A DNA stretch of 64,000 nucleotides from Kosakonia oryzendophytica (GTDB lineage: Bacteria; Pseudomonadota; Gammaproteobacteria; Enterobacterales; Enterobacteriaceae): the NCBI RefSeq assembly GCF_900094925.1, contig NZ_FMAY01000006.1, positions 248,001 through 312,000 of the forward strand. Reading direction: 5' to 3'. A program made the position numbers and the translations under genes. The first letter of the stretch is position 1. Each line of letters begins with the position of its first letter. The notes beneath the pieces are model-generated. The model saw only the letters and a program-made list of their open reading frames with translations. It made no database searches and had not been told where the DNA came from. Below, piece by piece: positions 1-7,216 of the stretch.

Positions 1-206
1 TTCGCGGTGTTTAAAAACAGACGGAAACTGGCGGCAATACTGCGGCGTGCGAGGCGGCGGCGCGTTGCTTTGTCGCGCACGGCAATCAGCAACAGGTTAA
101 ACCACACCAGCGACAGCAACAGCCCACCGATGCCAAACAGCGCAAAGCACAAGCCGGTCATCAGCAAGCGCCAGAACCAATTCAGGCGAGAGGCGAGACG
201 TTTCAT
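1..206 (-). CDS. Acyltransferase of aryl polyene cluster, 5' end only (partial)
   Basis: Only the first 68 codons are in the window; the gene runs off the left edge. The N-terminus is basic (MKRLASRLNWFW), followed by a hydrophobic segment at about residues 15-42 and an Arg-rich stretch (DKATRRRLARR). This is the usual opening of the membrane-anchored lysophospholipid acyltransferase-like (PlsC-type) proteins in aryl polyene pigment clusters (ApeD-like). The HX4D catalytic motif would lie outside the window, so the call rests on this N-terminus and on context. Its ATG overlaps the stop of the upstream ketosynthase-like gene in an ATGA arrangement, showing translational coupling in one operon. 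A glycosyl or lipid transferase of similar N-terminal architecture cannot be fully excluded. Confidence 0.7.
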   Translation of the reverse strand, partial: MKRLASRLNWFWRLLMTGLCFALFGIGGLLLSLVWFNLLLIAVRDKATRRRLARRSIAASFRLFLNTA

Positions 207-925
207 GCGCGGCTCCAGTGCCAGTTCAAACGCTCGCCGGGAATCATGAATTCACGCTCTTCGCGCAGATAATGCTGTAAAAATTGCACGCTTTGGGGTA
301 GCCGTGGCTCACCTTCACAGATTGCCGCTTCACTGGTGCATTGCAGGTCTTCACCGGCTTCAAAGACCAGCGCGACGGCATAGGCCCAGGTTGGCATATC
401 CGGGTGCAATCCGGGGTGATAAAACGCCGGGAGCGCGCCATCGAAATCCACCATCAGTACGCGCTGATAACCCGCCTGCAAAAAGCAGATGACTTCACAT
501 AGCCCCTGCTGGAAGGTATCCAGCCCGGCGGAAAGCGAAGAGGAGACGATAGGTTGTTGGGCAGCAATAGTGAGGTTCCCCACAGCCGAGTTGTGCACCG
601 ACATCGCGAAATCGGTCGGCGAGAGATCCTGCCCCGTCGCCAGCGCTTGCAGAATGCGGAAGTTACGCTCCAGCTCACCGTGGCGGCTGGTAAAGACCAC
701 GGCCTCTACCTGATGCTGGCGCAGCAGCGTGATGCCGCATTCAACGGCCAGCCGACTGCCTGAGCTGAGACGACGCGCGGTCATCATGGGCAGTGCGGTC
801 AATTTTGCCTGGGGTAACGCCGGATCGATAGCGTCGAGGTTTTGTGACCATTCCCGCCACTGCGCCGCTTCACTTAATCCCGGCGCACGAGCCTGCCAGT
901 CGGTAATCTTGAGTGCAAATTTCAT
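203..925 (-). CDS. Beta-ketoacyl synthase-like chain length factor (aryl polyene cluster)
   Basis: A 240-residue protein resembling the N-terminal half of a type II ketosynthase (Ketoacyl-synt_2 type, ApeC-like). Recognisable pieces are SVHNSAVGNL near residue 110 and SSSLSAGLDTFQQGLCEV followed by RVLMVDFDGALP, which match the region around and after the KS active site. A serine stands where a condensing KS has its nucleophilic cysteine, and the C-terminal His/His half is absent. It is therefore expected to be a non-condensing partner of a full KS encoded further left, helping set polyene chain length. The ATG at 925 is preferred over an in-frame TTG at 928. It follows the methyltransferase gene and overlaps the acyltransferase by 4 bp. 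Function is inferred from family and context. Confidence 0.8.
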   Translation of the reverse strand: MKFALKITDWQARAPGLSEAAQWREWSQNLDAIDPALPQAKLTALPMMTARRLSSGSRLAVECGITLLRQHQVEAVVFTSRHGELERNFRILQALATGQDLSPTDFAMSVHNSAVGNLTIAAQQPIVSSSLSAGLDTFQQGLCEVICFLQAGYQRVLMVDFDGALPAFYHPGLHPDMPTWAYAVALVFEAGEDLQCTSEAAICEGEPRLPQSVQFLQHYLREEREFMIPGERLNWHWSRA

Positions 926-1003
926 CAAACGCGCGTCCGCGAAAAAACGTGATATCCAGTGATGCCGTTTCGGGCATCATGGCGGCGCGGGCGCCGCCCT
1001 TTC

Positions 1004-2062
1004 TTATTTTTTATGACATATCAATAAGGTATGCCCCACCCCGAGGTTATCGAGGCGCTTTTCAACGCCGAAGCCCGCCATGTCGAGATAGCGCAGGAAA
1101 TTCTCCGCGCTGTAAAAACGGCTGTTGCCATTCGCCATACAGGTAAAGTACAACGACGTTGCGTTTAAACTGAATGCCGCAGCATCAAATTTTTGCGCAT
1201 CCCAGAACAGTTCCATCACACACAGTCTGGCATCCGGTTTCATGACCTGGGCTATCTTACTTAAGATGCCAACAATCTGTTCCGGGGAGAAGCAGTCCAG
1301 GAACTGGCTCATCCACCAGATATCCGCTGCGTTGGGCAGCGGCGCGTCACCCAGCATATCAATTGCATGGAAGCCGATCCGCGAAGCGAGTCCCGCTGCG
1401 TTGACGTTTTGCTGCGCCAGGGCGATTTGCTCAGGCAGATCCAGCAAGGTTACCGCGACGTTTTCGTCATATTTGCAGCAACTGATTGCCCACTTTCCGG
1501 TATTACCGCCTATATCGTACAGATTTGCCGGCTGGCTGGCGAATATATGCGGTAACGCTGCGTTAAACGCCGCATCGGAATAGTAATGGTCAAAAGCAAA
1601 CCAACTTTCCCGTGCCGGGTTCGGTAATTGCGATAATGCCGGGTAAATGGTCGGCCATTCGCCAAACACGCGCAGCCCTGCAGGTTTTCCCTGTTTTAGC
1701 GCCTCGTCAAGGAAATAGAGTCCCTGATAACAAACATCCTGCGAAAAATCCATATTCACACGCGTCATTGTATCATGGAGCAGGAAGTGTCCGACTTTGG
1801 CAAGATAAAAACGATTTGCACTGCGCGTGATAATTCGTCCACTAAGCGCCATGTCGAGTAATACACTCGCGGCATATTCATCGGCTTCGCTCCCGAGAAC
1901 AATTTCATCAAGGGTTGCGCCCTGATTTCCTTGCTTATCGAGAAAATCCAGCAACCCAAACTTACGCAGACAAACTGCCGTCTGGAATAGCATCGGGGCA
2001 AAAGCAATACGCTGCGCTTCCGCTATTGCTTCGAGCGCGCTGAACGGATCCTGTTCATACAT
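1004..2062 (-). CDS. SAM-dependent O-methyltransferase (aryl polyene cluster)
   Basis: A 352-residue class I methyltransferase of the plant-type O-methyltransferase/CrtF-like group (ApeB-like). The N-terminal helical, winged-helix-like region (about 1-100) would form the dimer and substrate side. The SAM-binding motif I is DIGGNTGKW at residues 183-191, followed by acidic strand ends (VTLLDLPEQ) and WWMSQFLDCFSPEQ, where His is often the catalytic base of relatives. In aryl polyene pathways this enzyme is thought to methylate the phenolic head group. It is the first pathway gene of the leftward operon. About 75 bp containing two GC-rich hairpins separate it from the chain length factor gene. 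The methyl acceptor is inferred from context. Confidence 0.82.
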   Translation of the reverse strand: MYEQDPFSALEAIAEAQRIAFAPMLFQTAVCLRKFGLLDFLDKQGNQGATLDEIVLGSEADEYAASVLLDMALSGRIITRSANRFYLAKVGHFLLHDTMTRVNMDFSQDVCYQGLYFLDEALKQGKPAGLRVFGEWPTIYPALSQLPNPARESWFAFDHYYSDAAFNAALPHIFASQPANLYDIGGNTGKWAISCCKYDENVAVTLLDLPEQIALAQQNVNAAGLASRIGFHAIDMLGDAPLPNAADIWWMSQFLDCFSPEQIVGILSKIAQVMKPDARLCVMELFWDAQKFDAAAFSLNATSLYFTCMANGNSRFYSAENFLRYLDMAGFGVEKRLDNLGVGHTLLICHKK

Positions 2063-2134
2063 GGCGTATACAACCTTATTAAATGCATCAGGATTATCGG
2101 ACCGTTACCGGCCCGACTTTAGACAGGATGGCAA

Positions 2135-2524
2135 TTAAAGCGCGGCGCCTGAAGCCAAATTCTGCTGAATTTGTTTATCGAGGGTGTTCACCCAAGTGTT
2201 GTATTTTTTATGGATTCGACCATCAGACGCTTTCAGGTTCAGGCTGTTTGCGTAGTTAATGGAGTAGCTGTCTGCAGCGTAAGTAATACGAATTTCGGCA
2301 ACGTGGCCGCGGTTATCCAGACGACCTGTGATAACGCCTGGGCCAGCATCGTTCATAACCCATTGACGTTGTTGACCCGCTTTCAGAATAGCGGCGCGCA
2401 CCTGAGACTGAGTGTGACCTGCGCTGACCGGGGCGTCGATATTTTGCACAATAGCGGTACGCGCACAACCTGCCAGTGCTCCGGCTACGGCAATCACAGC
2501 CAGGAATTGAACAATCTTCTTCAT
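2135..2524 (-). CDS. Small predicted outer-envelope lipoprotein, function unknown
   Basis: A 129-residue protein with a clear lipoprotein signal: MKK basic start, hydrophobic core and lipobox LAGC with Cys20 as the predicted lipidated residue. Residue +2 is Ala, which favours transfer to the outer membrane. The mature part is small, polar and lacks further membrane segments. It includes a conserved-looking stretch (ITGRLDNRGHVAEIRITY, then SLNLKASDG) suggestive of a beta-rich domain. No enzyme motif is visible and I do not recognise a characterised family member. It lies 72 bp upstream of the aryl polyene methyltransferase gene on the same strand and could be cotranscribed with it or independent. 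AT-rich DNA lies on its other side. Confidence 0.8.
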   Translation of the reverse strand: MKKIVQFLAVIAVAGALAGCARTAIVQNIDAPVSAGHTQSQVRAAILKAGQQRQWVMNDAGPGVITGRLDNRGHVAEIRITYAADSYSINYANSLNLKASDGRIHKKYNTWVNTLDKQIQQNLASGAAL

Positions 2525-3022
2525 GAGAACTCCGTATCAAATAATTTAAGATTGAAGACACACTTACTTTCTGGAATTAATCCAACGCCATGATGAAAAT
2601 GGAAAATACTGCCAATAAAAACGGTGCAGATTGCCATTTTTGTTTGCGAATATTGGGTGTTTTTAAAGTGAGTGATACTGCTGCCCGGCTTTTTATAAGC
2701 ATATTGCCAAATTTTGTGGAGTCAGCCGGGGTGGGCGGATAATAAAATATCATTGTGTACAGTGCAACCATAATGATAAGAGGATATCAATGGTTATATA
2801 TTACTAATCGTATGTATTACAGGCTGTTAGCTTGATTCTGATGCGGGTAATTATTCTGGTTATAAAATTGTTATATTTATTTAATTAGCTTAAGGTAAAT
2901 TTCAGGCGTTTTAAGTGGTGCATTGTTTATCGTTAAAACGCCTGCAATAAAGCAGGCGCAATTATTTTCTTTACTTTAACGTTAATAAGATAAATATAAA
3001 ACTACCCCCGTTGGTAGGTCAT
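2525..3022. other. AT-rich intergenic region between lipoprotein gene and yhhT
   Basis: About 500 bp without a convincing gene. The central part (roughly 2740-2940) is markedly AT-rich compared with the flanking core genes, as is common at junctions of variable cargo such as the pigment cluster. It should hold the promoter of the leftward lipoprotein/aryl polyene genes. Its right part contains the yhhT terminator. A short open frame at 2577-2771 has no recognisable product, and no tRNA or attachment-site repeat was seen. Confidence 0.5.
2936..2958 (-). terminator. Rho-independent terminator after yhhT
   Basis: Perfect 7-bp stem CGCCTGC/GCAGGCG (2939-2945 and 2952-2958) with a 6-base loop. 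Read on the minus strand, downstream of yhhT, the stem is followed by a run of four T. Confidence 0.7.
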
Positions 3023-4072
3023 TTATCCTGGCAAGCGGCTTTTAGGTCTGCCTGGCCCGAGCAAAATAGCCAGTTTGCTCCCCCCGGTGGTGGTCTCCAT
3101 CCAGATTTTACATACGCTGGTGAGGGGAACCGACAACAGCATTCCTACCGGGCCGAGCAGCCAGCCCCAGATTAATAATGATAAAAATACCACCAGCGTC
3201 GACATGCCAAGGCGGTGGCCCATCATACGGGGCTCCAGGATATTGCCGATGATCATATGCACGACCAGAAAGAGCGCACCCACCAGCAGGCATTCGTAAA
3301 CGCCATTAAAGAGTAATGCCTGGAGCATGGGCGGAATAGCGGAGATCACGGAGCCAATATTGGGAACATAGTTGAGTAAAAACGCCAGTACTCCCCACAT
3401 CAATGCGAATTGCACATCCAGTAGTACCAAACCCAGCCAGACAATGACCCCGGTCCATAAACTGAGCAAGGTTTTCAGTGCCAGATAGTGCGACACGCCC
3501 TTCAGCGCCCGGTGCAGTCCGGCAATGTGGATCTGCGGGTTGTGCAGCGCGAAACGCAGTTTATAAGGCACATGGCGGACTTCAAAGAGCATAAATACGA
3601 CGGTCATTACCAGCAGGAGGATGCTGGCCATGGCGTTGGAGAGTTGGGTCATCATCGTGGTGGCAAACGTCATCACGCGATCGGAATCCATCCGTTGCAG
3701 CATGCGTTCCGGCGACATATGCAGGTTGAGGAACGGTACCATTTGCTGCAGATCGAGGAATTTGCGCGTTAATTCGCGGTTATATTTTGGCAACAGGGTC
3801 ATAAAGTCGTTTATCGACGCGGCCAGCACGCCGACCAGCGCGGTGAGGACGATCAGCATAACCAGAACGACGATGGCGATAGCGACCGGGCGCGACAGTT
3901 TCCGGCGGATAAACCAGCGGACTAACGGGTTGAGTACGATGGCAAAAAAGAGCGCCAGTAAAAGTTGCACGATAATATCGGCGGCAGCATGGATACCGGC
4001 GAGGATCACCACCAGCGCAGCCAGTTTTAAGAGAATATGTAAACCCGCCTGATCAGGCTGAGGATATGTCAT
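3023..4072 (-). CDS. yhhT: YhhT, AI-2E/PerM family membrane transporter
   Basis: A 349-residue polytopic inner-membrane protein of the AI-2E (UPF0118) family. Hydrophobic segments occur near the N-terminus, a long amphipathic soluble segment lies at about residues 75-140 (LLPKYNRELTRKF to RMLQRMDSD), and several membrane spans fill the C-terminal half. The family-typical signature NYVPNIGSVISAIPPMLQALL lies around residue 240. Some family members export autoinducer-2 or act as Na+/H+ antiporters; the substrate of YhhT is not established. It is divergent from yhhS, as in E. coli. On the other side E. coli has acpT and the nik operon, replaced here by a lipoprotein gene and the aryl polyene genes. 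Confidence 0.93.
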   Translation of the reverse strand: MTYPQPDQAGLHILLKLAALVVILAGIHAAADIIVQLLLALFFAIVLNPLVRWFIRRKLSRPVAIAIVVLVMLIVLTALVGVLAASINDFMTLLPKYNRELTRKFLDLQQMVPFLNLHMSPERMLQRMDSDRVMTFATTMMTQLSNAMASILLLVMTVVFMLFEVRHVPYKLRFALHNPQIHIAGLHRALKGVSHYLALKTLLSLWTGVIVWLGLVLLDVQFALMWGVLAFLLNYVPNIGSVISAIPPMLQALLFNGVYECLLVGALFLVVHMIIGNILEPRMMGHRLGMSTLVVFLSLLIWGWLLGPVGMLLSVPLTSVCKIWMETTTGGSKLAILLGPGRPKSRLPG

Positions 4073-4220
4073 GTGTACGTCCTTATGTCATTTTGCCTGT
4101 TCAAGTGTAGTGCCTTGTAAGGTCTTCGCCTGACGACGATATTCTTAAAGTGAATGCTGATTTCTGTGCGCTGACGTGGTAATAGTGAAACACTGTTGTA
4201 AATATCTGGATTTCACTCTC

Positions 4221-5417
4221 ATGCCTGAAAACGCCGCTGAATCGGCGCTTAGCGGATGGCGTCTTAATCTGCGGATTTTGTCCGTCGTTATTTTTAACTT
4301 CGCAAGCTACCTCACTATCGGCCTGCCGCTGGCCGTGTTGCCTGGCTATGTCCATGATGTTATGGGGTATAGCGCCTTCTGGGCCGGTTTGGTCATCAGT
4401 TTACAATACTTCGCTACGCTGCTTAGCCGACCGCATGCCGGGCGTTATGCCGATGCGCTGGGGCCGAAAAAGGTGGTGGTGTTTGGCCTGTGCGGCGCGT
4501 TTCTGAGTGGACTGAGCTACATGTTAGCGGGGATGGGTAGCAGCCATGCCGGTATCCTTAGCCTGGTGTTGCTGTGCCTCGGGCGTGTCATTTTGGGGAT
4601 CGGCCAGAGCTTTGCCGGAACCGGAGCCACTTTGTGGGGCGTCGGTGTGGTTGGCTCTGTACATATTGGGCGCGTTATTTCCTGGAATGGCATTGCGACG
4701 TACGGTGCGATGGCGCTTGGTGCTCCGCTGGGGGTGCTCTGTTATCGCTATGGTGGTTTAGCCGGGTTATCACTCACCATTATGGGGGTGGCGCTGTTGG
4801 CGATTTTGCTGGCGCTGCCGCGCCCGGCAGTGAAAGCCAGTAAAGGCAAACCGTTGCCGTTTCGCGCCGTACTGGGCCGCGTGTGGGTGTATGGCCTGGC
4901 ATTGGCGCTGGGCTCTGCGGGCTTCGGTGTTATCGCCACTTTTATTACCCTTTATTACGATGCGCAGGGCTGGGAAGGGGCGGCCTTCGCCCTGACACTG
5001 TTCAGTGTTGCGTTTGTGGGCACACGTCTGCTGTTTCCGAACGGCATTAACCGCTTCGGCGGGTTGAATGTGGCGATGATCTGCTTTGCGGTGGAAACCA
5101 CCGGCCTGGTGCTGGTAGGGCTGGCGGCGGATCCGTGGATGGCGAAGCTTGGCGTCTTCCTTGCTGGCGCGGGTTTCTCACTGGTCTTCCCTGCACTTGG
5201 TGTGGTGGCGGTGAAAGCCGTACCGCAGCATAACCAGGGTTCTGCACTGGCCACCTATACGGTGTTTATGGATTTGTCGCTCGGTATTACCGGGCCGCTG
5301 GCAGGGTTGTTGATGGCCTGGTCCGGGGTCTCAATGATTTATCTGGCGGCGGCTGGACTGGTGGCGATAGCGCTACTGCTGGCGTGGCGATTGAAGTTAC
5401 GTCCAACATTGGAGTAA
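4221..5417 (+). CDS. yhhS: YhhS, major facilitator superfamily transporter
   Basis: A 398-residue MFS permease with about 12 membrane spans. The loop 2-3 signature appears as SRPHAGRYADALGPKK near residues 71-86, and a long Gly/Ala-rich helix GRVILGIGQSFAGTG follows. The family is the YfcJ/YhhS group of inner-membrane efflux-type transporters; overexpression of YhhS relatives has been linked to export of sugars or herbicides, but the physiological substrate is unknown. The ATG at 4221 (MPENAAES) is chosen because it aligns with the E. coli start; an in-frame ATG at 4176 would add 15 residues without homology. It converges with dcrB across a shared terminator. Confidence 0.93.
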   Translation: MPENAAESALSGWRLNLRILSVVIFNFASYLTIGLPLAVLPGYVHDVMGYSAFWAGLVISLQYFATLLSRPHAGRYADALGPKKVVVFGLCGAFLSGLSYMLAGMGSSHAGILSLVLLCLGRVILGIGQSFAGTGATLWGVGVVGSVHIGRVISWNGIATYGAMALGAPLGVLCYRYGGLAGLSLTIMGVALLAILLALPRPAVKASKGKPLPFRAVLGRVWVYGLALALGSAGFGVIATFITLYYDAQGWEGAAFALTLFSVAFVGTRLLFPNGINRFGGLNVAMICFAVETTGLVLVGLAADPWMAKLGVFLAGAGFSLVFPALGVVAVKAVPQHNQGSALATYTVFMDLSLGITGPLAGLLMAWSGVSMIYLAAAGLVAIALLLAWRLKLRPTLE

Positions 5418-5443
5418 TGCCTGGTATCACGGAGATCCGCAAT

Positions 5444-5471
5444 AAAAAAGGAACCCGAAGGTTCCTTTTTT
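5444..5471. terminator. Bidirectional terminator between yhhS and dcrB
   Basis: Stem GGAACC/GGTTCC closed by a CGAA tetraloop. Six T follow on the plus strand and six A precede, so it works for both converging genes (yhhS rightward, dcrB leftward). Confidence 0.9.
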
Positions 5472-5487
5472 CATTTCCGGCGCGGTG

Positions 5488-6045
5488 TTAATTCACCACG
5501 ATGGTATTGATAATGTTTTCTGCCGCGGTTTGCGCTTGCTGCTGGTTGTCCGCCGGCAGCGTCACCTGCAGGGTCAGCAGTTTATTATCGACCTTACCCA
5601 GTACCACAGAAGACCATGCAGTCTGACCTTTGGCGGAGATAATGCTATCGAGCTGTTGCAGGGTCTGGCCTTTCAACTCAATGGATTTATTGGTCACCAC
5701 TTGCAGTTGCGGATCGCGGCTGCGCTGCTGATCTTCCAGGCGTTTCGCCAGTGCGGCGAGATCTTCCTGCGTGTTGTCGCCCACAATCACAATCACGGCT
5801 TTTTGCCCGGTAGCGTCGGAGTAGACGTGCATATTGTTAGCCTGTGTACCCAGTTTGCCACTCTGATCGGTCATATCTGCCGGAAGCGAGAAGCTGAGTT
5901 TGCCGTCGAGCAGCGTGACGGGCTGGCCGTTGGCGTTGCTTTCAGCGGCGGCGCCCTGAACAGGTTTTTTGCTGTCGCTGTTATCACAGGCCGCCAGCCC
6001 CATTACCAGCAGGCCAATACCGACATATTTCACCAGATTGCGCAT
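5488..6045 (-). CDS. dcrB: DcrB, periplasmic lipoprotein
   Basis: A 185-residue lipoprotein: [20 protein letters not shown] with lipobox LAAC and lipidated Cys20. Asp at +2 predicts retention in the inner membrane facing the periplasm. The mature part matches DcrB throughout, including [21 protein letters not shown]. DcrB is needed for DNA entry of phages C1 and C6 and contributes to envelope and lipoprotein homeostasis in E. coli. The start at 6045 gives the family length; upstream in-frame codons would prepend 18 non-signal residues. It is downstream of yhhQ on the same strand (72 bp gap), so they may share a transcript. Confidence 0.95.
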   Translation of the reverse strand: MRNLVKYVGIGLLVMGLAACDNSDSKKPVQGAAAESNANGQPVTLLDGKLSFSLPADMTDQSGKLGTQANNMHVYSDATGQKAVIVIVGDNTQEDLAALAKRLEDQQRSRDPQLQVVTNKSIELKGQTLQQLDSIISAKGQTAWSSVVLGKVDNKLLTLQVTLPADNQQQAQTAAENIINTIVVN

Positions 6046-6117
6046 TGACTTCATCCTTTCAATAAACAGCCATAACGGCTCATCAGTGCATCTTATCATA
6101 ACTGATAAGCCGTACCT

Positions 6118-6783
6118 TTAGCTGGCCTGTAGTGCGGGAATTTCAGATTTGTCTGCCAGTCTTTTCAGCAACATATTCAAAAGCACACCGTACATCGGCA
6201 GGAAGAACGCGATGCTGATAATCACTTTGAAGCCGTAGTCCACCAGCGCGATTTCCATCCAGTGCTGCGCCATAAACGCATCCGGGCTGTGCCAGAAGGC
6301 AATAAAGAAGAATGCAACGGTGTCGCTGGCGTTGCCAAAAACGGTTGATGCGGCAGGCGCCAGCCACCAGCGACGGTTCTGACGCAGGCGGTTAAATACG
6401 TGTACATCAAGAATCTGACCCAGCGCATAGGCCATAAAACTGGCGGTGGCGATACGCGCCACAAACAGATTGAAGTGGGCGAGTGCACCAAAGCCCTGCC
6501 AGGAACCCATATAGAACAGGGAGGAGATCACATACGAAGCCAGCAACGCCGGAACCATCACTGCGAAGATAATCCGCCGTGCGAGGGGCGCGCCGAAAAT
6601 GCGTACGGTTAAATCCGTCGCCAGGAAGATAAACGGGAAACTGAATGCGCCCCAGGTGGTGTGGAAACCAAAAATGGCAACCGGCAACTGGACCAGATAG
6701 TTACTGGAGATGATCACCAGCAGGTGAAAAAGCGAAAGCCAGAACAGCGCCTTCATGCGCTGCGAGTGCGAAAATTGCGTCAT
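6118..6783 (-). CDS. yhhQ: YhhQ, queuosine precursor (preQ0/preQ1) transporter
   Basis: A 221-residue inner-membrane protein of the VUT_1 (DUF165) family with about six membrane helices. Family blocks are visible: SFPFIFLATDLTVRIFG, VARIATASFMAYALGQILDV and FGNASDTVAFFFIAFW. In E. coli YhhQ imports the queuosine precursors 7-cyano- and 7-aminomethyl-7-deazaguanine for tRNA modification. It is divergent from tusA, another tRNA-modification gene, across about 190 bp. Nothing resembling a preQ1 riboswitch was recognised upstream. The ATG at 6783 aligns with the known N-terminus. Confidence 0.95.
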   Translation of the reverse strand: MTQFSHSQRMKALFWLSLFHLLVIISSNYLVQLPVAIFGFHTTWGAFSFPFIFLATDLTVRIFGAPLARRIIFAVMVPALLASYVISSLFYMGSWQGFGALAHFNLFVARIATASFMAYALGQILDVHVFNRLRQNRRWWLAPAASTVFGNASDTVAFFFIAFWHSPDAFMAQHWMEIALVDYGFKVIISIAFFLPMYGVLLNMLLKRLADKSEIPALQAS

Positions 6784-6970
6784 ATTGTGACCTTTTTGGT
6801 AAATGGGGTGAGGGAACCCAGTACTTTTTATGCTCTGTCAAACAGAGCCGCCGCATGATACTGCAATCATCACCGGATGCAATGGCTATTTTTAACGCAA
6901 TCGTTAACCTTGCTTGCGTCACAAAAAAGGCAGCGTAAACTAATGCGGTTTTTTCCGTTGTGAGATGAAA

Positions 6971-7216
6971 ATGACCGATCCGTTTATCACTGCCGACCAT
7001 ACGCTGGACGCTCAGGGCCTGCGCTGTCCGGAGCCGGTAATGATGGTGCGCAAAACCGTACGCAACATGCAGGTTGGCGAAACATTACTGATTATTGCCG
7101 ACGATCCGGCAACCACCCGCGATATTCCCGGCTTTTGCCGTTTTATGGAACATGAGCTGGTCGCCGGGCAAACCGAGACGCTGCCGTACCGCTATGTAGT
7201 GCGTAAAAGCCACTAA
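6971..7216 (+). CDS. tusA: TusA, sulfur carrier protein for tRNA 2-thiolation
   Basis: An 81-residue SirA/TusA protein. The catalytic Cys19 sits in the family motif [12 protein letters not shown], and the TTRDIPGFC block follows. TusA accepts persulfide sulfur from IscS and passes it to TusBCD, which feeds MnmA for s2U34 synthesis in tRNA; it also affects molybdenum cofactor and FtsZ-ring phenotypes. The ATG at 6971 is chosen over the in-frame ATG at 6965 because it matches the family length and leaves a GAG at usable spacing. Its stop codon overlaps the zntA stop by 4 bp in a tail-to-tail arrangement, so no separate terminator fits between them. Confidence 0.96.
   Translation: MTDPFITADHTLDAQGLRCPEPVMMVRKTVRNMQVGETLLIIADDPATTRDIPGFCRFMEHELVAGQTETLPYRYVVRKSH

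Noticed and set aside
929..1003. GC-rich double hairpin between methyltransferase and chain length factor genes
   Set aside because: Considered as a terminator, but no T-run follows on the transcribed strand and the genes flanking it form one pathway; left as spacer structure.
2577..2771. 64-codon frame in the AT-rich spacer next to yhhT
   Set aside because: No recognisable product, no clear ribosome-binding site, and composition like the surrounding non-coding DNA.
6784..6970. Possible preQ1 riboswitch before yhhQ
   Set aside because: No pseudoknot-like arrangement or conserved aptamer sequence was recognised in the tusA-yhhQ gap.
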